19,131 bases of DNA from CBDUQP01 sp965369385. GTDB lineage: Bacteria > Planctomycetota > Phycisphaerae > SM23-33. The stretch is taken from contig CBDUQP010000059.1 of assembly GCA_965369385.1 (NCBI GenBank), forward strand, positions 1-19,131, in the 5' to 3' direction. This document shows positions 7,498 through 16,200 of this stretch, piece after piece. The notes beneath the pieces are model-generated. The model was not told where the DNA came from. It saw only the letters and a program-made list of their open reading frames with translations, and did not search any database. The position numbers were made by a program, and so were the translations under genes. Within the stretch, counting starts at the first letter, position 1. Each line of letters starts with the position of its first letter.

Positions 7498-9603
7498 TTA
7501 TGGTGGGAATACCCAATATGTGGGCGGGGCGTGGCCGCCGGTACTGCAATAATACCACCATCCAGCTACCATGAATACCAGGCCTCCCAGCAGGTCGCCC
7601 GCAACGCATCCTACGAGGAACAGGCGGGTCTTCTGGTATGTGTTTGCGCTGCCGAATTTGGTGACGGCCATCTTGATAGCCCATCCCAGCAGGAACGAAT
7701 GGCTTAGCATCCGCATCGGATAAGTTCCCCATGTGAGGAAGATTATCGGGTGAATTGGCCACCATGGGAAACGCAGGCGACAGAAGCTGAAGACCAGAAC
7801 CAGCGCCAAACCCGCCCCGGCAGATACAATGAATCGAGCTTTCTCGGGATTGTTAGCGAAGATGCCACTCATGCGATCCAAGGTCGAAAGCTGGGCATTC
7901 TGGTCGAGGCTATCGGTCAACTGCAACTGGTTGATGCATTTGGCAGCAGTATCAAAAGGCAACTTGGGTGATTCGGTATGTGCCCACCAGTCGGCGGTGG
8001 GGTGTCCGTAGTTGTAATTCGCCCAGAGTACCACGGGGATTGCAATAGCCATCGCCAGCATGAACACAACGCCAGCCCCAATCGCCGTGCGAGATGGGCG
8101 GATCTTCGTAGTCTCGCACATCTTCAGGATGTTGGCCATGAAGGGCATGAGGCATTCGCGAGTGTCAGCACACAGCAGCACGCACAGCATTCCCACAGTA
8201 ATAATCGCCGATGGTCCCAGTGACGCCATTCCGAACAGGCCGATCAGTACGCCAAGCGGCTGCCACCATGGTTCCAGGAAGAACAGTCCGCTTTCGGCGC
8301 TGATGCGGGAGGATACCAGGAACAGCATCAGGATCATGAGCACTGCTAGCAGCGCAAATGGCCAGGCCACTCCCATGGAGGCCAGCATTACCACCAGAGT
8401 GGCTGTGGCGATGAGCAAAATCCTGCATGCCCATACGAGATACGCCTCGTTGGCTTTGGTCGACAGGAAAAACGCCCCCTTGAGAAGGCTCCAGTAGTGC
8501 TTGCGTCCGATGTAGATGATAAGGACAGCCATTCCCATATAGCTGCCGAACCTTTGCCACGCGTCAACGCCCCCGGCCAGGTAGTGCGTCTGCATGTTCA
8601 CGCCGAGCTTCAGCATGAGGATGGTCAGGGGCACCATTATCAGTTGAGACATACCGAGTGACAGGCTTACATCACTCGCCAGGAAATAGGCGAATGCCAC
8701 CGCCGTTGGGTATAGGGCAACGTGCAGTAGATCCCGCCCGGAGTCAGTGCTCATCAACTCAGGCCAGAGCTGGCTGATGGCTGTGAAGTCGAATGTGAGC
8801 GGGATGTCCGGTCCGCCGTACCAAGCATGCAGGCCGTTTATGATGCGTAAACTCAATATCGCGCCGAGCCCAAGCCAGAAAAGGCGGCTTCGAAATAGAC
8901 CATTGGGGGCGCCGGAGATGGCTTTCTGTCCTGTGAGCGTTACCGCGAAGTCTGCGATTGGATATCTCAGGCGTTCCTTTGTTGACCACTGCCGGTGAAC
9001 AATCAACGCCATACAGATCACCGATAGGCCCATAAGCAGCATGAATGGCAGCCATGTTTTGAGGGCGGGCGCCCATTTGCTCCACGGGATGTGATCTTCG
9101 GAGAATACGGCTTCGGTGGTGAGCGGGATTGGTTTACCGCGGCTGGTGCTGCCGCTGATGAAGTCGTCCATCACTTCCGGATCGTACTGCATCTTGGACT
9201 TTCCGTCGGCGTCGGTTACCTCTTTGCGTCCGACGATGGTTCCCGGCGGGGCGTAGTCCAGGACTTCGGTTTTCTTCCAACTGTTTATGGTCTCGCCATA
9301 GTGTGTGGGCAGTGCCAGCGTGGAGGTGAAGAGCCGCATGTGCCCGCTTCCGGGAACACTGCACGCCACCAGGGCGATGGAAGTGATTACTATCAGTTCG
9401 GTAGCACTCAGCTTCAGGCGGTTGGAAATTCCCCCAATCAGTGGGTTGATGATGGTGGTGTAGAGGACCAGAAAACCGAACACGCAAATGGGCAGATGAT
9501 TGCCCACAAGGAAGGTGACAAGCATTACGCCATCATTGATATATCCGAACGCGGCGATGGCGGCAGCGAACACGAGACCAATGATTACTGAGCGGAGGGT
9601 CAT
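7498..9603 (-). CDS. OPT-like polytopic membrane protein, DUF6785/DUF6784-type (701 aa)
   Basis: This is an integral membrane protein with a dozen or more hydrophobic segments (e.g. 5-20, 36-55, 68-82, 183-203, then clusters to the C-terminus). A hydrophilic extracytoplasmic loop lies at about 95-178. The motif KERLRYPIADFA (about 209-220) corresponds to the '.E.L.fP.a' motif of OPT-related transporters, and the near-C-terminal RFPWWPIHPIIFLTWGTYP is characteristic of the DUF6785-type group as I remember it. OPT proteins move oligopeptides or metal chelates; the substrate here is unknown. The start has GGAG about 9 nt upstream. It is the last gene of the minus-strand cluster, 15 nt after the 225-residue membrane protein gene, and converges on the transglutaminase-like gene with only 43 nt between the stops and no strong terminator. 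Coding is certain; the family is likely. Confidence 0.88.
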   Translation of the reverse strand: MTLRSVIIGLVFAAAIAAFGYINDGVMLVTFLVGNHLPICVFGFLVLYTTIINPLIGGISNRLKLSATELIVITSIALVACSVPGSGHMRLFTSTLALPTHYGETINSWKKTEVLDYAPPGTIVGRKEVTDADGKSKMQYDPEVMDDFISGSTSRGKPIPLTTEAVFSEDHIPWSKWAPALKTWLPFMLLMGLSVICMALIVHRQWSTKERLRYPIADFAVTLTGQKAISGAPNGLFRSRLFWLGLGAILSLRIINGLHAWYGGPDIPLTFDFTAISQLWPELMSTDSGRDLLHVALYPTAVAFAYFLASDVSLSLGMSQLIMVPLTILMLKLGVNMQTHYLAGGVDAWQRFGSYMGMAVLIIYIGRKHYWSLLKGAFFLSTKANEAYLVWACRILLIATATLVVMLASMGVAWPFALLAVLMILMLFLVSSRISAESGLFFLEPWWQPLGVLIGLFGMASLGPSAIITVGMLCVLLCADTRECLMPFMANILKMCETTKIRPSRTAIGAGVVFMLAMAIAIPVVLWANYNYGHPTADWWAHTESPKLPFDTAAKCINQLQLTDSLDQNAQLSTLDRMSGIFANNPEKARFIVSAGAGLALVLVFSFCRLRFPWWPIHPIIFLTWGTYPMRMLSHSFLLGWAIKMAVTKFGSANTYQKTRLFLVGCVAGDLLGGLVFMVAGWWYYCSTGGHAPPTYWVFPP

Positions 9604-9618
9604 GGGGTTTGCTCCACG

Positions 9619-10296
9619 TTATTGTCTCCACTGGTCTTCGAGGAGTTTGCGTCTGCGGCTTGCCATATGCCCGAATATTCCGCCCAGCAGTGCGCATGTA
9701 AGAGAGGTCAGGGGGATAGCGTATCTGGCCATGTCGTGGGTGTTGCTGACTGCATGTTTGCCTGCCTTCTTGTGCTCTCGTTGGAGTTCCGGCGTGTCTA
9801 CCCAGTATCCGGTTGGTTGGGTTGTAGCTTCGGGGGAGTCCTCGTCGGCAGGTTGGATATCCGGCGATATCCAAGGGCGTCTGACTGTAGCGTGTTCTTT
9901 GGCTGTTGTCTTTGCGGGAGTATCGGCGGATGTTTCGTCGGGTTTGGAGGTGGGTTGTGTGGTGGGTTGATCTGCCGGTCGGGAGGTTACGTTTTGTTGC
10001 GCGATACGAGCGGCCGTCTGTGCGATCTTATCAAAATGATCCACATTAACCTGGTACATTGCCAGTGTGATACTGATACCGGCTATTATGCCGAGAAGCA
10101 CCCCCCGGATTACGCCCTGTAGCATATCGCGGCTTCTCATGCCGACAATGACCATTGCTCCCGCAGCCAGCATGGAGGCAATTTGCGGGCCTTCCTGCAT
10201 TTTGGTGGGGAAGAAACCGATAGCGAAGAACGCTGCCATGGCCCATGATGCTCCCTTCATTCGGCGTTTCTTTGAGCCGGGATTATCCTGGGCCAT
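9619..10296 (-). CDS. Unidentified membrane protein with Thr/Pro/Gln-rich linker
   Basis: I do not recognise this 225-residue protein. A basic N-terminus (SKKRRMK) precedes two or three membrane segments (about 18-30, 36-52 and 60-82). A long low-complexity hydrophilic region follows (about 100-188) with TTQPTSKP and ATTQPT repeats typical of Phycisphaerae linkers. A last membrane segment (about 192-210) is followed by a basic cytosolic end (SRRRKLLEDQWRQ). It lies 24 nt after the second ABC ATPase gene and 15 nt before the 701-residue OPT-like gene, so it is probably translated with both. An accessory or assembly subunit of the OPT-like protein is possible but is inference from position. AGGAT about 9 nt upstream supports ATG 10296. 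Confidence 0.85.
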   Translation of the reverse strand: MAQDNPGSKKRRMKGASWAMAAFFAIGFFPTKMQEGPQIASMLAAGAMVIVGMRSRDMLQGVIRGVLLGIIAGISITLAMYQVNVDHFDKIAQTAARIAQQNVTSRPADQPTTQPTSKPDETSADTPAKTTAKEHATVRRPWISPDIQPADEDSPEATTQPTGYWVDTPELQREHKKAGKHAVSNTHDMARYAIPLTSLTCALLGGIFGHMASRRRKLLEDQWRQ

Positions 10297-10320
10297 CTCG
10301 TTTATCCTAAGACTGATATG

Positions 10321-11046
10321 TTAACCGACATGCCCGATACGAATATCGAGGTCTGCACGCTTCTGGAGGCGGTCCTTTTGTCCATCCTTGATCCAGAGAA
10401 TGCGATCGGACTTGTCGAGCATCTTGTGATCGTGTGTAGCGGTGATAACCGTAACACCGTGAGTGTCGCAGAGGAATCGAAGTATCTCGATGATGTCTTC
10501 GCCTGTTTTAACGTCGAGGTTTGCGGTGGGTTCGTCGGCGAGAATAATCGTCGGCTCCATCGCAAGTGCCCTGGCGATTGCGACACGCTGCTGCTGGCCG
10601 CCTGAAAGCTCGTTGGGGCGGTGATGCGTCCTGTCGCTGAGCCCGACTTCCTCAAGCACCTTAAGCGCTCGCTCGAGACATCCGTCGTTGTCGAGTCCGG
10701 AGAACTGCAACGGCATCATCACGTTCTTCTCTGCAGTAAGTGACGGAATGAGATTGAACGATTGGAAAACGTATCCTATGTGGTGATTGCGGAAATGCGC
10801 CAACTGCAAACTGGTTTGCGAAGTAAGGTCCGCACCGGCGATGCTGACGGTTCCCTTGGAGGGCTTATCCAGCGCGCCAACCATATTAAAGAGGGTACTC
10901 TTGCCCGAACCACTGGGGCCCATGACCGAAAGGTACTCTCCTCTGAATATGTCGAGATCCATATCTCGCAGGGCGTGAACTTCCTGATCGCCCATACGGT
11001 AGATCTTGCTGAGATCCCTGCACTCAATAATAATCTCTTGTGCCAT
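10321..11046 (-). CDS. ABC transporter ATP-binding protein, LolD/MacB type (second ATPase of the cluster)
   Basis: This is a complete 241-residue cytosolic ATPase. Visible motifs are Walker A GPSGSGKST (43-51), Q-loop Gln95 (YVFQS), signature LSGGQQQR (147-154), Walker B IILADEP with Asp171/Glu172, and H-loop His205 (ATHDH). The N-terminal IIECRDLSKIYRMGDQEVHAL and the signature segment place it in the MacB/LolD/FtsE-like group that drives FtsX-type permeases. No permease gene is immediately beside it: its neighbours are an OPT-like gene (124 nt upstream) and the 225-residue membrane protein gene (24 nt downstream). The only FtsX permease here is the giant protein two genes upstream, so it may share that permease with the first ATPase or serve one elsewhere. 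The start has a modest AGAGG about 11 nt upstream. Confidence 0.93.
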   Translation of the reverse strand: MAQEIIIECRDLSKIYRMGDQEVHALRDMDLDIFRGEYLSVMGPSGSGKSTLFNMVGALDKPSKGTVSIAGADLTSQTSLQLAHFRNHHIGYVFQSFNLIPSLTAEKNVMMPLQFSGLDNDGCLERALKVLEEVGLSDRTHHRPNELSGGQQQRVAIARALAMEPTIILADEPTANLDVKTGEDIIEILRFLCDTHGVTVITATHDHKMLDKSDRILWIKDGQKDRLQKRADLDIRIGHVG

Positions 11047-11170
11047 TATTTCAGTAACCTCTCGGCTAGTTTTTTATCCCGTCGAATCTATCGGGCTTGT
11101 AAAGTTCTGAGTTTGGCCTGCCGACTTACGCCCGCAGGTTGCCACCTGACATCATTGGTGCGACATAGTC
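11047..11170 (-). other. 124-nt intra-cluster gap with weak dyads, possible internal regulatory region
   Basis: This is the only sizeable gap inside the minus-strand cluster. I see a 5-bp dyad CCTGC/GCAGG (11117-11121 with 11134-11138) and short 4-bp dyads near 11137-11160, but no U-tract and no convincing -35/-10 pair. An internal promoter or processing site is possible; nothing is firm. Confidence 0.25.
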
Positions 11171-13225
11171 TTAGAACGGCAAGTTAATAACGGACTTCGC
11201 AAGGAACGTGATACCGATACTGAAGACGGTTATCAGTCCCATTCCGCACGAGAAACCGGCTGCGACAACAGGTATGTACTGCTGCCACTTAAGCCCCATT
11301 TTCCGCTTGAAGTAATAGCGTCCGATGAGAGCACCGATGAACTGTGGGAGGACCACGTGGGGCAATGTCTGGTTAACGCCTTTGATTATACCGTAGATCA
11401 GCATTGCAGGAATCTTGAATATCCACATGAAGCTGAACACTATGGAACCGAAGACCATGCCTATGCCCAGCAGCTTCGGGCTGAATGCTTCTTCAAAGAC
11501 GCTGTATCCGCCTAGCGTGGATGAGAATACCACGCACGACATACTCGCGTTGAGTTCCCATATCATCTCGGCGTAGGGGTATTGTGGCCCGGGCACAGGG
11601 GCAAGGCCCCAGATGAGCTGTGAGAAGAAGATGGCAGCCAGCAGTACGATCGGGATGAGGAATATCTCCGCTTTCCAGATCGACCAGAAGCGAGTTCCCG
11701 TCAACTCCGCCTGCCGCCACAGGACGGTAGCTCGACCGTAGTCGGCGAATGGAACCGGAAGGAACCAGATGTCAACACCTCCTCGATATCCGGAAAGTAT
11801 GAACGCTGCTTCGCGGACCATCGGGATTGCGATAACCTGGCCGGCCATACCTTCAAGACGTGCGGTTACGTAACTGATGAGCGGCGTATACAGGAAGGCA
11901 AAGAACACCAGTACTATCATGACGGTAGGATGCCAGTTAATGAGGTATCCGCTGAGGAGGATGTAGGCCATGGAGGTGGCGGTGTATCCGGCGATTATTA
12001 TTGTCGGACTGATATCGCCACGGGTCTTTCTCTTGTCGAGTTCTTCGGTAATCGAGACGACTTGCTCTCCGGCCTGTATTTCTGCTCGTTCTTTGTCCTT
12101 GCGGTGCTTTGATACACCGTACAGTCCCCGGATGAGCTGGGTGACGCCGATGATACCGACGATGATTGTGACACCGAGCGTGAAACTGAAGTAGAAGTCG
12201 ATGTTATTACTGTAGAGTGTCTTGATCGTGTCGGGATTGGAAGCATTCCAACTGGGGAGCATGTCAAGACCCAGCTCGGGTAACCATTGTCCGTAGAGGA
12301 TTGGGTTGGCGATCACGGTTATCATCAATCCGATGAAACTTCCGACCATTGCAAAGAATGGCAGTACCATGCCAACGATGAGCTGTCCCAGGTTGAGGCT
12401 TAAACCGGTGGCAACGGCAGGCAGGAAGCTGCTGGTCTTGTCTGTCCAGTCCACGAACGGTATGGGGAAGATGGTAATCGGTTTTCCCAGGAAGGCGGAC
12501 GATACAGTGGGCAAGGCCAGGTATAGAGCACCAAAGGCCAGGCCAAGTGCGCCGCCGATACTGAATACCCTCCATCGCCAGTTGCCGGCGGTTTCCTCAT
12601 CGGTGGCTTTGCCGCTTTCTTCGCTCTGCTGTTCGGAGAGTGCGAGAATGCCTTGTGCGCCGATGGGTGCCATCGGGAATGGGAGTTTTTCCATGTCACT
12701 GGCAACCCTGAACAGACCGTATGAAAGCATCGAGCTGTTGAATCGCCCGAGGATGGTCTGGAACATGAGGATGCCGACCGCCGGTGCCCACTCCCACATG
12801 AAGAAGTTACGCTGGGCGAGGACGGAGGGGTCTTTCGGGGCGTACCAGTGAGGCAGGGTGTCTATGATGCCCGCACCGATAGCGGCCTGGCTCTGGGCGA
12901 AAAACTGGTTATAGAGCAGGTTACCGAACTGTTGGGTCTGGGCGGTAAGTGCACCGGCCATGTAGAACAGTACGAATATCTCTGCACGCTTCAGGCTCTT
13001 GTGCGCACGTCTGGCCACCTCGATGAAAAGGATGACGGTAACCCACTGGGCAGCAGGGCCTACACCGACGCCGGCCAGCAGTTGCATGTACATGGCACCA
13101 GGTACCATGAGCATTGCAATGAAGAGGCACCCGAACAATGATGTCCAACTGAACCCGTCCTCAAAAGTGGAGGGCACTTCCATCATGTTTCTGAAATCTT
13201 GAAGTTCTTTGTCGGCAGTACTCAC
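11171..13225 (-). CDS. OPT-like polytopic membrane protein (684 aa)
   Basis: This large integral membrane protein has more than a dozen hydrophobic segments spread over its length. A conserved-looking motif DMEKLPFPMAPIGAQGI (about 177-193) matches the 'e.LpfP.a' signature of oligopeptide-transporter-like proteins. An acidic cytosolic loop (EQQSEESGKATDEE, about 198-211) follows, and a charged loop (KHRKDKERAEIQAGE) occurs near 373-387. OPT-type proteins import peptides or metal chelates driven by ion gradients; the substrate here is not predictable. The start is GTG 13225, which overlaps the stop of the giant FtsX gene by 4 nt (GTGA), with GGAG about 8 nt upstream, so translation is probably coupled. 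It shares topology and the 'LxxP' motif with the 701-residue protein at the cluster end but is clearly divergent from it. Confidence 0.88.
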   Translation of the reverse strand: MSTADKELQDFRNMMEVPSTFEDGFSWTSLFGCLFIAMLMVPGAMYMQLLAGVGVGPAAQWVTVILFIEVARRAHKSLKRAEIFVLFYMAGALTAQTQQFGNLLYNQFFAQSQAAIGAGIIDTLPHWYAPKDPSVLAQRNFFMWEWAPAVGILMFQTILGRFNSSMLSYGLFRVASDMEKLPFPMAPIGAQGILALSEQQSEESGKATDEETAGNWRWRVFSIGGALGLAFGALYLALPTVSSAFLGKPITIFPIPFVDWTDKTSSFLPAVATGLSLNLGQLIVGMVLPFFAMVGSFIGLMITVIANPILYGQWLPELGLDMLPSWNASNPDTIKTLYSNNIDFYFSFTLGVTIIVGIIGVTQLIRGLYGVSKHRKDKERAEIQAGEQVVSITEELDKRKTRGDISPTIIIAGYTATSMAYILLSGYLINWHPTVMIVLVFFAFLYTPLISYVTARLEGMAGQVIAIPMVREAAFILSGYRGGVDIWFLPVPFADYGRATVLWRQAELTGTRFWSIWKAEIFLIPIVLLAAIFFSQLIWGLAPVPGPQYPYAEMIWELNASMSCVVFSSTLGGYSVFEEAFSPKLLGIGMVFGSIVFSFMWIFKIPAMLIYGIIKGVNQTLPHVVLPQFIGALIGRYYFKRKMGLKWQQYIPVVAAGFSCGMGLITVFSIGITFLAKSVINLPF

Positions 13226-16200
13226 GCCAGCTCTCCAATGTTATCGCTGTTTACGTCTTTGATCGGGAAGTTTTCCCAGTTATCCAGCGTCTTTTGACGG
13301 TAGTGATCCATCACGTCGTCGCCCAACGAACGCCAGATCAGCAGTTGCTTTCTGAGGTCATCAATGAATGTGCGATTGCTTCTGCGCCAATCGCCATGGG
13401 CACCTGCGAGGCGATGTAAAAGAATGCGAATCTCGTTGATACCGTCGATATCACTTGGCTGGCTGAGCAGGACGAAACGCTGGTCCACACCCAGATCGAA
13501 CGGTGCCAGAGCAACTGTTGATCCGAATCCGAGCATCTCGCCATCACATTGGCGGAATATGTGCGATTCGGAGGCCGCGAAGACACCCAGCGATGCGTCG
13601 CTGTAGTTGTCGAAGTGTTCCTGCAGGAAGCTCACGACGCCAATGATGTCGTATTGCGAGACGGTAAACGGGAAAAGAATATCGAAGAGATCGCCTTCGG
13701 GCTTCGGAATTTGCCACGATCTTTGAATGCCCGGGTTGGCACTTCTGGATGCCTTCATCGCCGGGTAGATCGTGGAAATCAGTACGGTGCCCATGACGAT
13801 GAGGATAGTCACTATGGCATTGGTGGAACTGTAGTTCATCGCCGGTACGGAGAACTCGAATACCGTACCAAGCCATGCCATTGCTCGGGCGACGCTCTGT
13901 CCGAGCAGGTATCCGCCCATGCCGCCGACAACTGCGTACATTGCCGCTTCGGCGAAGAACAGGCTGGCAACGTGCGCGGGGGCCAGACCAAGTGAGCTGA
14001 ACGTGTAAATCTCGCGTTCGCGATCCGAAACGCTACCGAGCATGGTCGCGAAGATAATCAAACCGCCAAGCAGCACCGGTACCAGCAGGTCGCTAGCGCC
14101 GGAGGCACTGGACAGCGAGGTGAAAAGCAGGCGGAATACTCCACCTTTCTCGCCTACATATGTTGGAAGCATTGCTACAGTTGTTGCCATGCCCGCAATT
14201 TCTGACAGGTCCTTGGGGTCTTTGGCATACATCGATATCGAGCGTACCTTGCCAATCATGCGCTCGGCCATGGCTGGGGAGATAACTACGACGTCATCAA
14301 GGTTGTAGCGGAGGAACTGTGCCGACTCCATATCGTTGGCACCTTCTTGCTCTTCGTCTTCCTGCTTGATGCTGGTTGACGATCCGCCGGCGGATGACTG
14401 GTAGTCGACCGGGCAAATCTCGGAACCGTCAATGAGTGTCATTCCCGACATGGCATCGTTGATCGTGCCGGCGAAAACGAACGTTTGCCCGCCGTATATA
14501 AGAGTTTTACCGATATCGGCGTGCGTCAGTCCCAAGACTATCTGTTGCGTGTGTGTGAGGAATATGCCGTTACCATCAAGCAGCTCCAGCTTTCCTGTGA
14601 GCTGTTTCTTGAGATTGGGCTGGCGTTGCAGGTGTCTGGAATCCAGGCCGATGGCTGCATTGATTTTCATGATCTTGCTGACGTTCATGTCAGTTACGAT
14701 CATTGCGGTGTTTTCTCCGGTTGTAGAAGCGGTGGCAACTTCGGCGGCAGTTGGCGCTACCCAGTAGTTGGGGATAACTTCAGCGACGCGGCTGAAGTGT
14801 CCTCGGAGCATATCGAGCTTTCCTCTCGGGATTTCGCCCCAGAGCTGCTTGCGTACGAGGATTCGCGGTGAACTGTCGCTCATCGGGCCTTCGTAGGTCC
14901 GCCTGATTCCCCATTCACTGCCAAACGATGCAAACGTAAGGATTGTGAATGTCAGCAGAACTACGGTGGTTGCGGTGAGGAACGTCCTCAGTGGGCGACG
15001 ACGCATCGTGGAGATGCCCATGCTGACGGCAGCCATCATGGTACTCAGGCGGGAAACGTCCGCACTGTGCACTGAGCTGGAGAGCCCTCGCATTTTGCTG
15101 ATTTCGGTTTGCAGCTTGCGGAGCATGATGAAGATAACGAGCGTACTCAGCAGGATAATCGCGAATGCCAGGAAGATGATAATCGGCGTGGAAGCGATCC
15201 TGAATGCGGGGTTCACCAAGAACAGTACGCCAAAAGTCGCCATGAAGAATGCGGTGAACCAGCCTATCTGTTGGTAAATGTGCGGCGTACCGATGATAAG
15301 GCGTTCAAGGGCGAACGAGAAGGGGATCGCCAGAAGCAATAGCAGCACTACCGCCGTTACCAAGTCGGTAAGGACTCCGACGAGTGGGTTATACACCCGC
15401 CGTGAAATCTCGGCCGATGCAGCCTGGTCGCCGCAGCGTTCTTCGTGTGTGCGGTTGTCTGCCTTTCCATCTTTGCGGTGCGTTGCCGGATCGTTAAGTT
15501 CGCTGGCGCGGCTTGAAAGTTCCCTTAGTGTCGGCTGGTCGATCTTATTGTCGTACAGCAGGGTGAGGCGTGCGGCATTCAGGGTCAAGATGTCGTTGGC
15601 AGTGATGGCGAGGGCTTCGGGATGCTCAAACGGATCAATCACGGAGATTCCCGTACCGTTGGGGAATTCCTTGGAATTATTCAGCAGAACCGCACCACGC
15701 TTATTGAACAGTTTTATGCCGCTGGCGTTGTAGGGTGCGAAGACGCCGATGATGTCGGTTTGCTCCAGCAGCAGGAATTCCTTTTTTGGGAATTCGGCAG
15801 TGGATATGTCTCGCATGGCGAGGGTTTTTATGATCGCGGGGCGAGCTGAACCGTAGGTAACAATGCACTTGGGGCGAACTCGGGTAACGGTTATACCTGC
15901 CAGTGCTCCGGGTTTCATCGCAGTTGCCTTGGCGTCATCCGAGATAATCTGGGAGACCAGCCCGCGACTTGGGCCATCCTCGGTGGCAGCGTCGAACGTG
16001 ACAGCCAAGGGCAGCCACCTAGTGAGTTCACCGTACCTGGCGGGCATATCATAGAAACCGGTTGCGCCGGTCTTGCGGATGATGAAGCTTGACGTACCGG
16101 GCGGGGTTTCGGAGACAGCTGGCGCCGCGGCACCGAATGACAGTGCGATTATGGCACCGGTGACTGGTTGTGTGTTCAGGGCGCTGCCGCCGGCTGCGCT

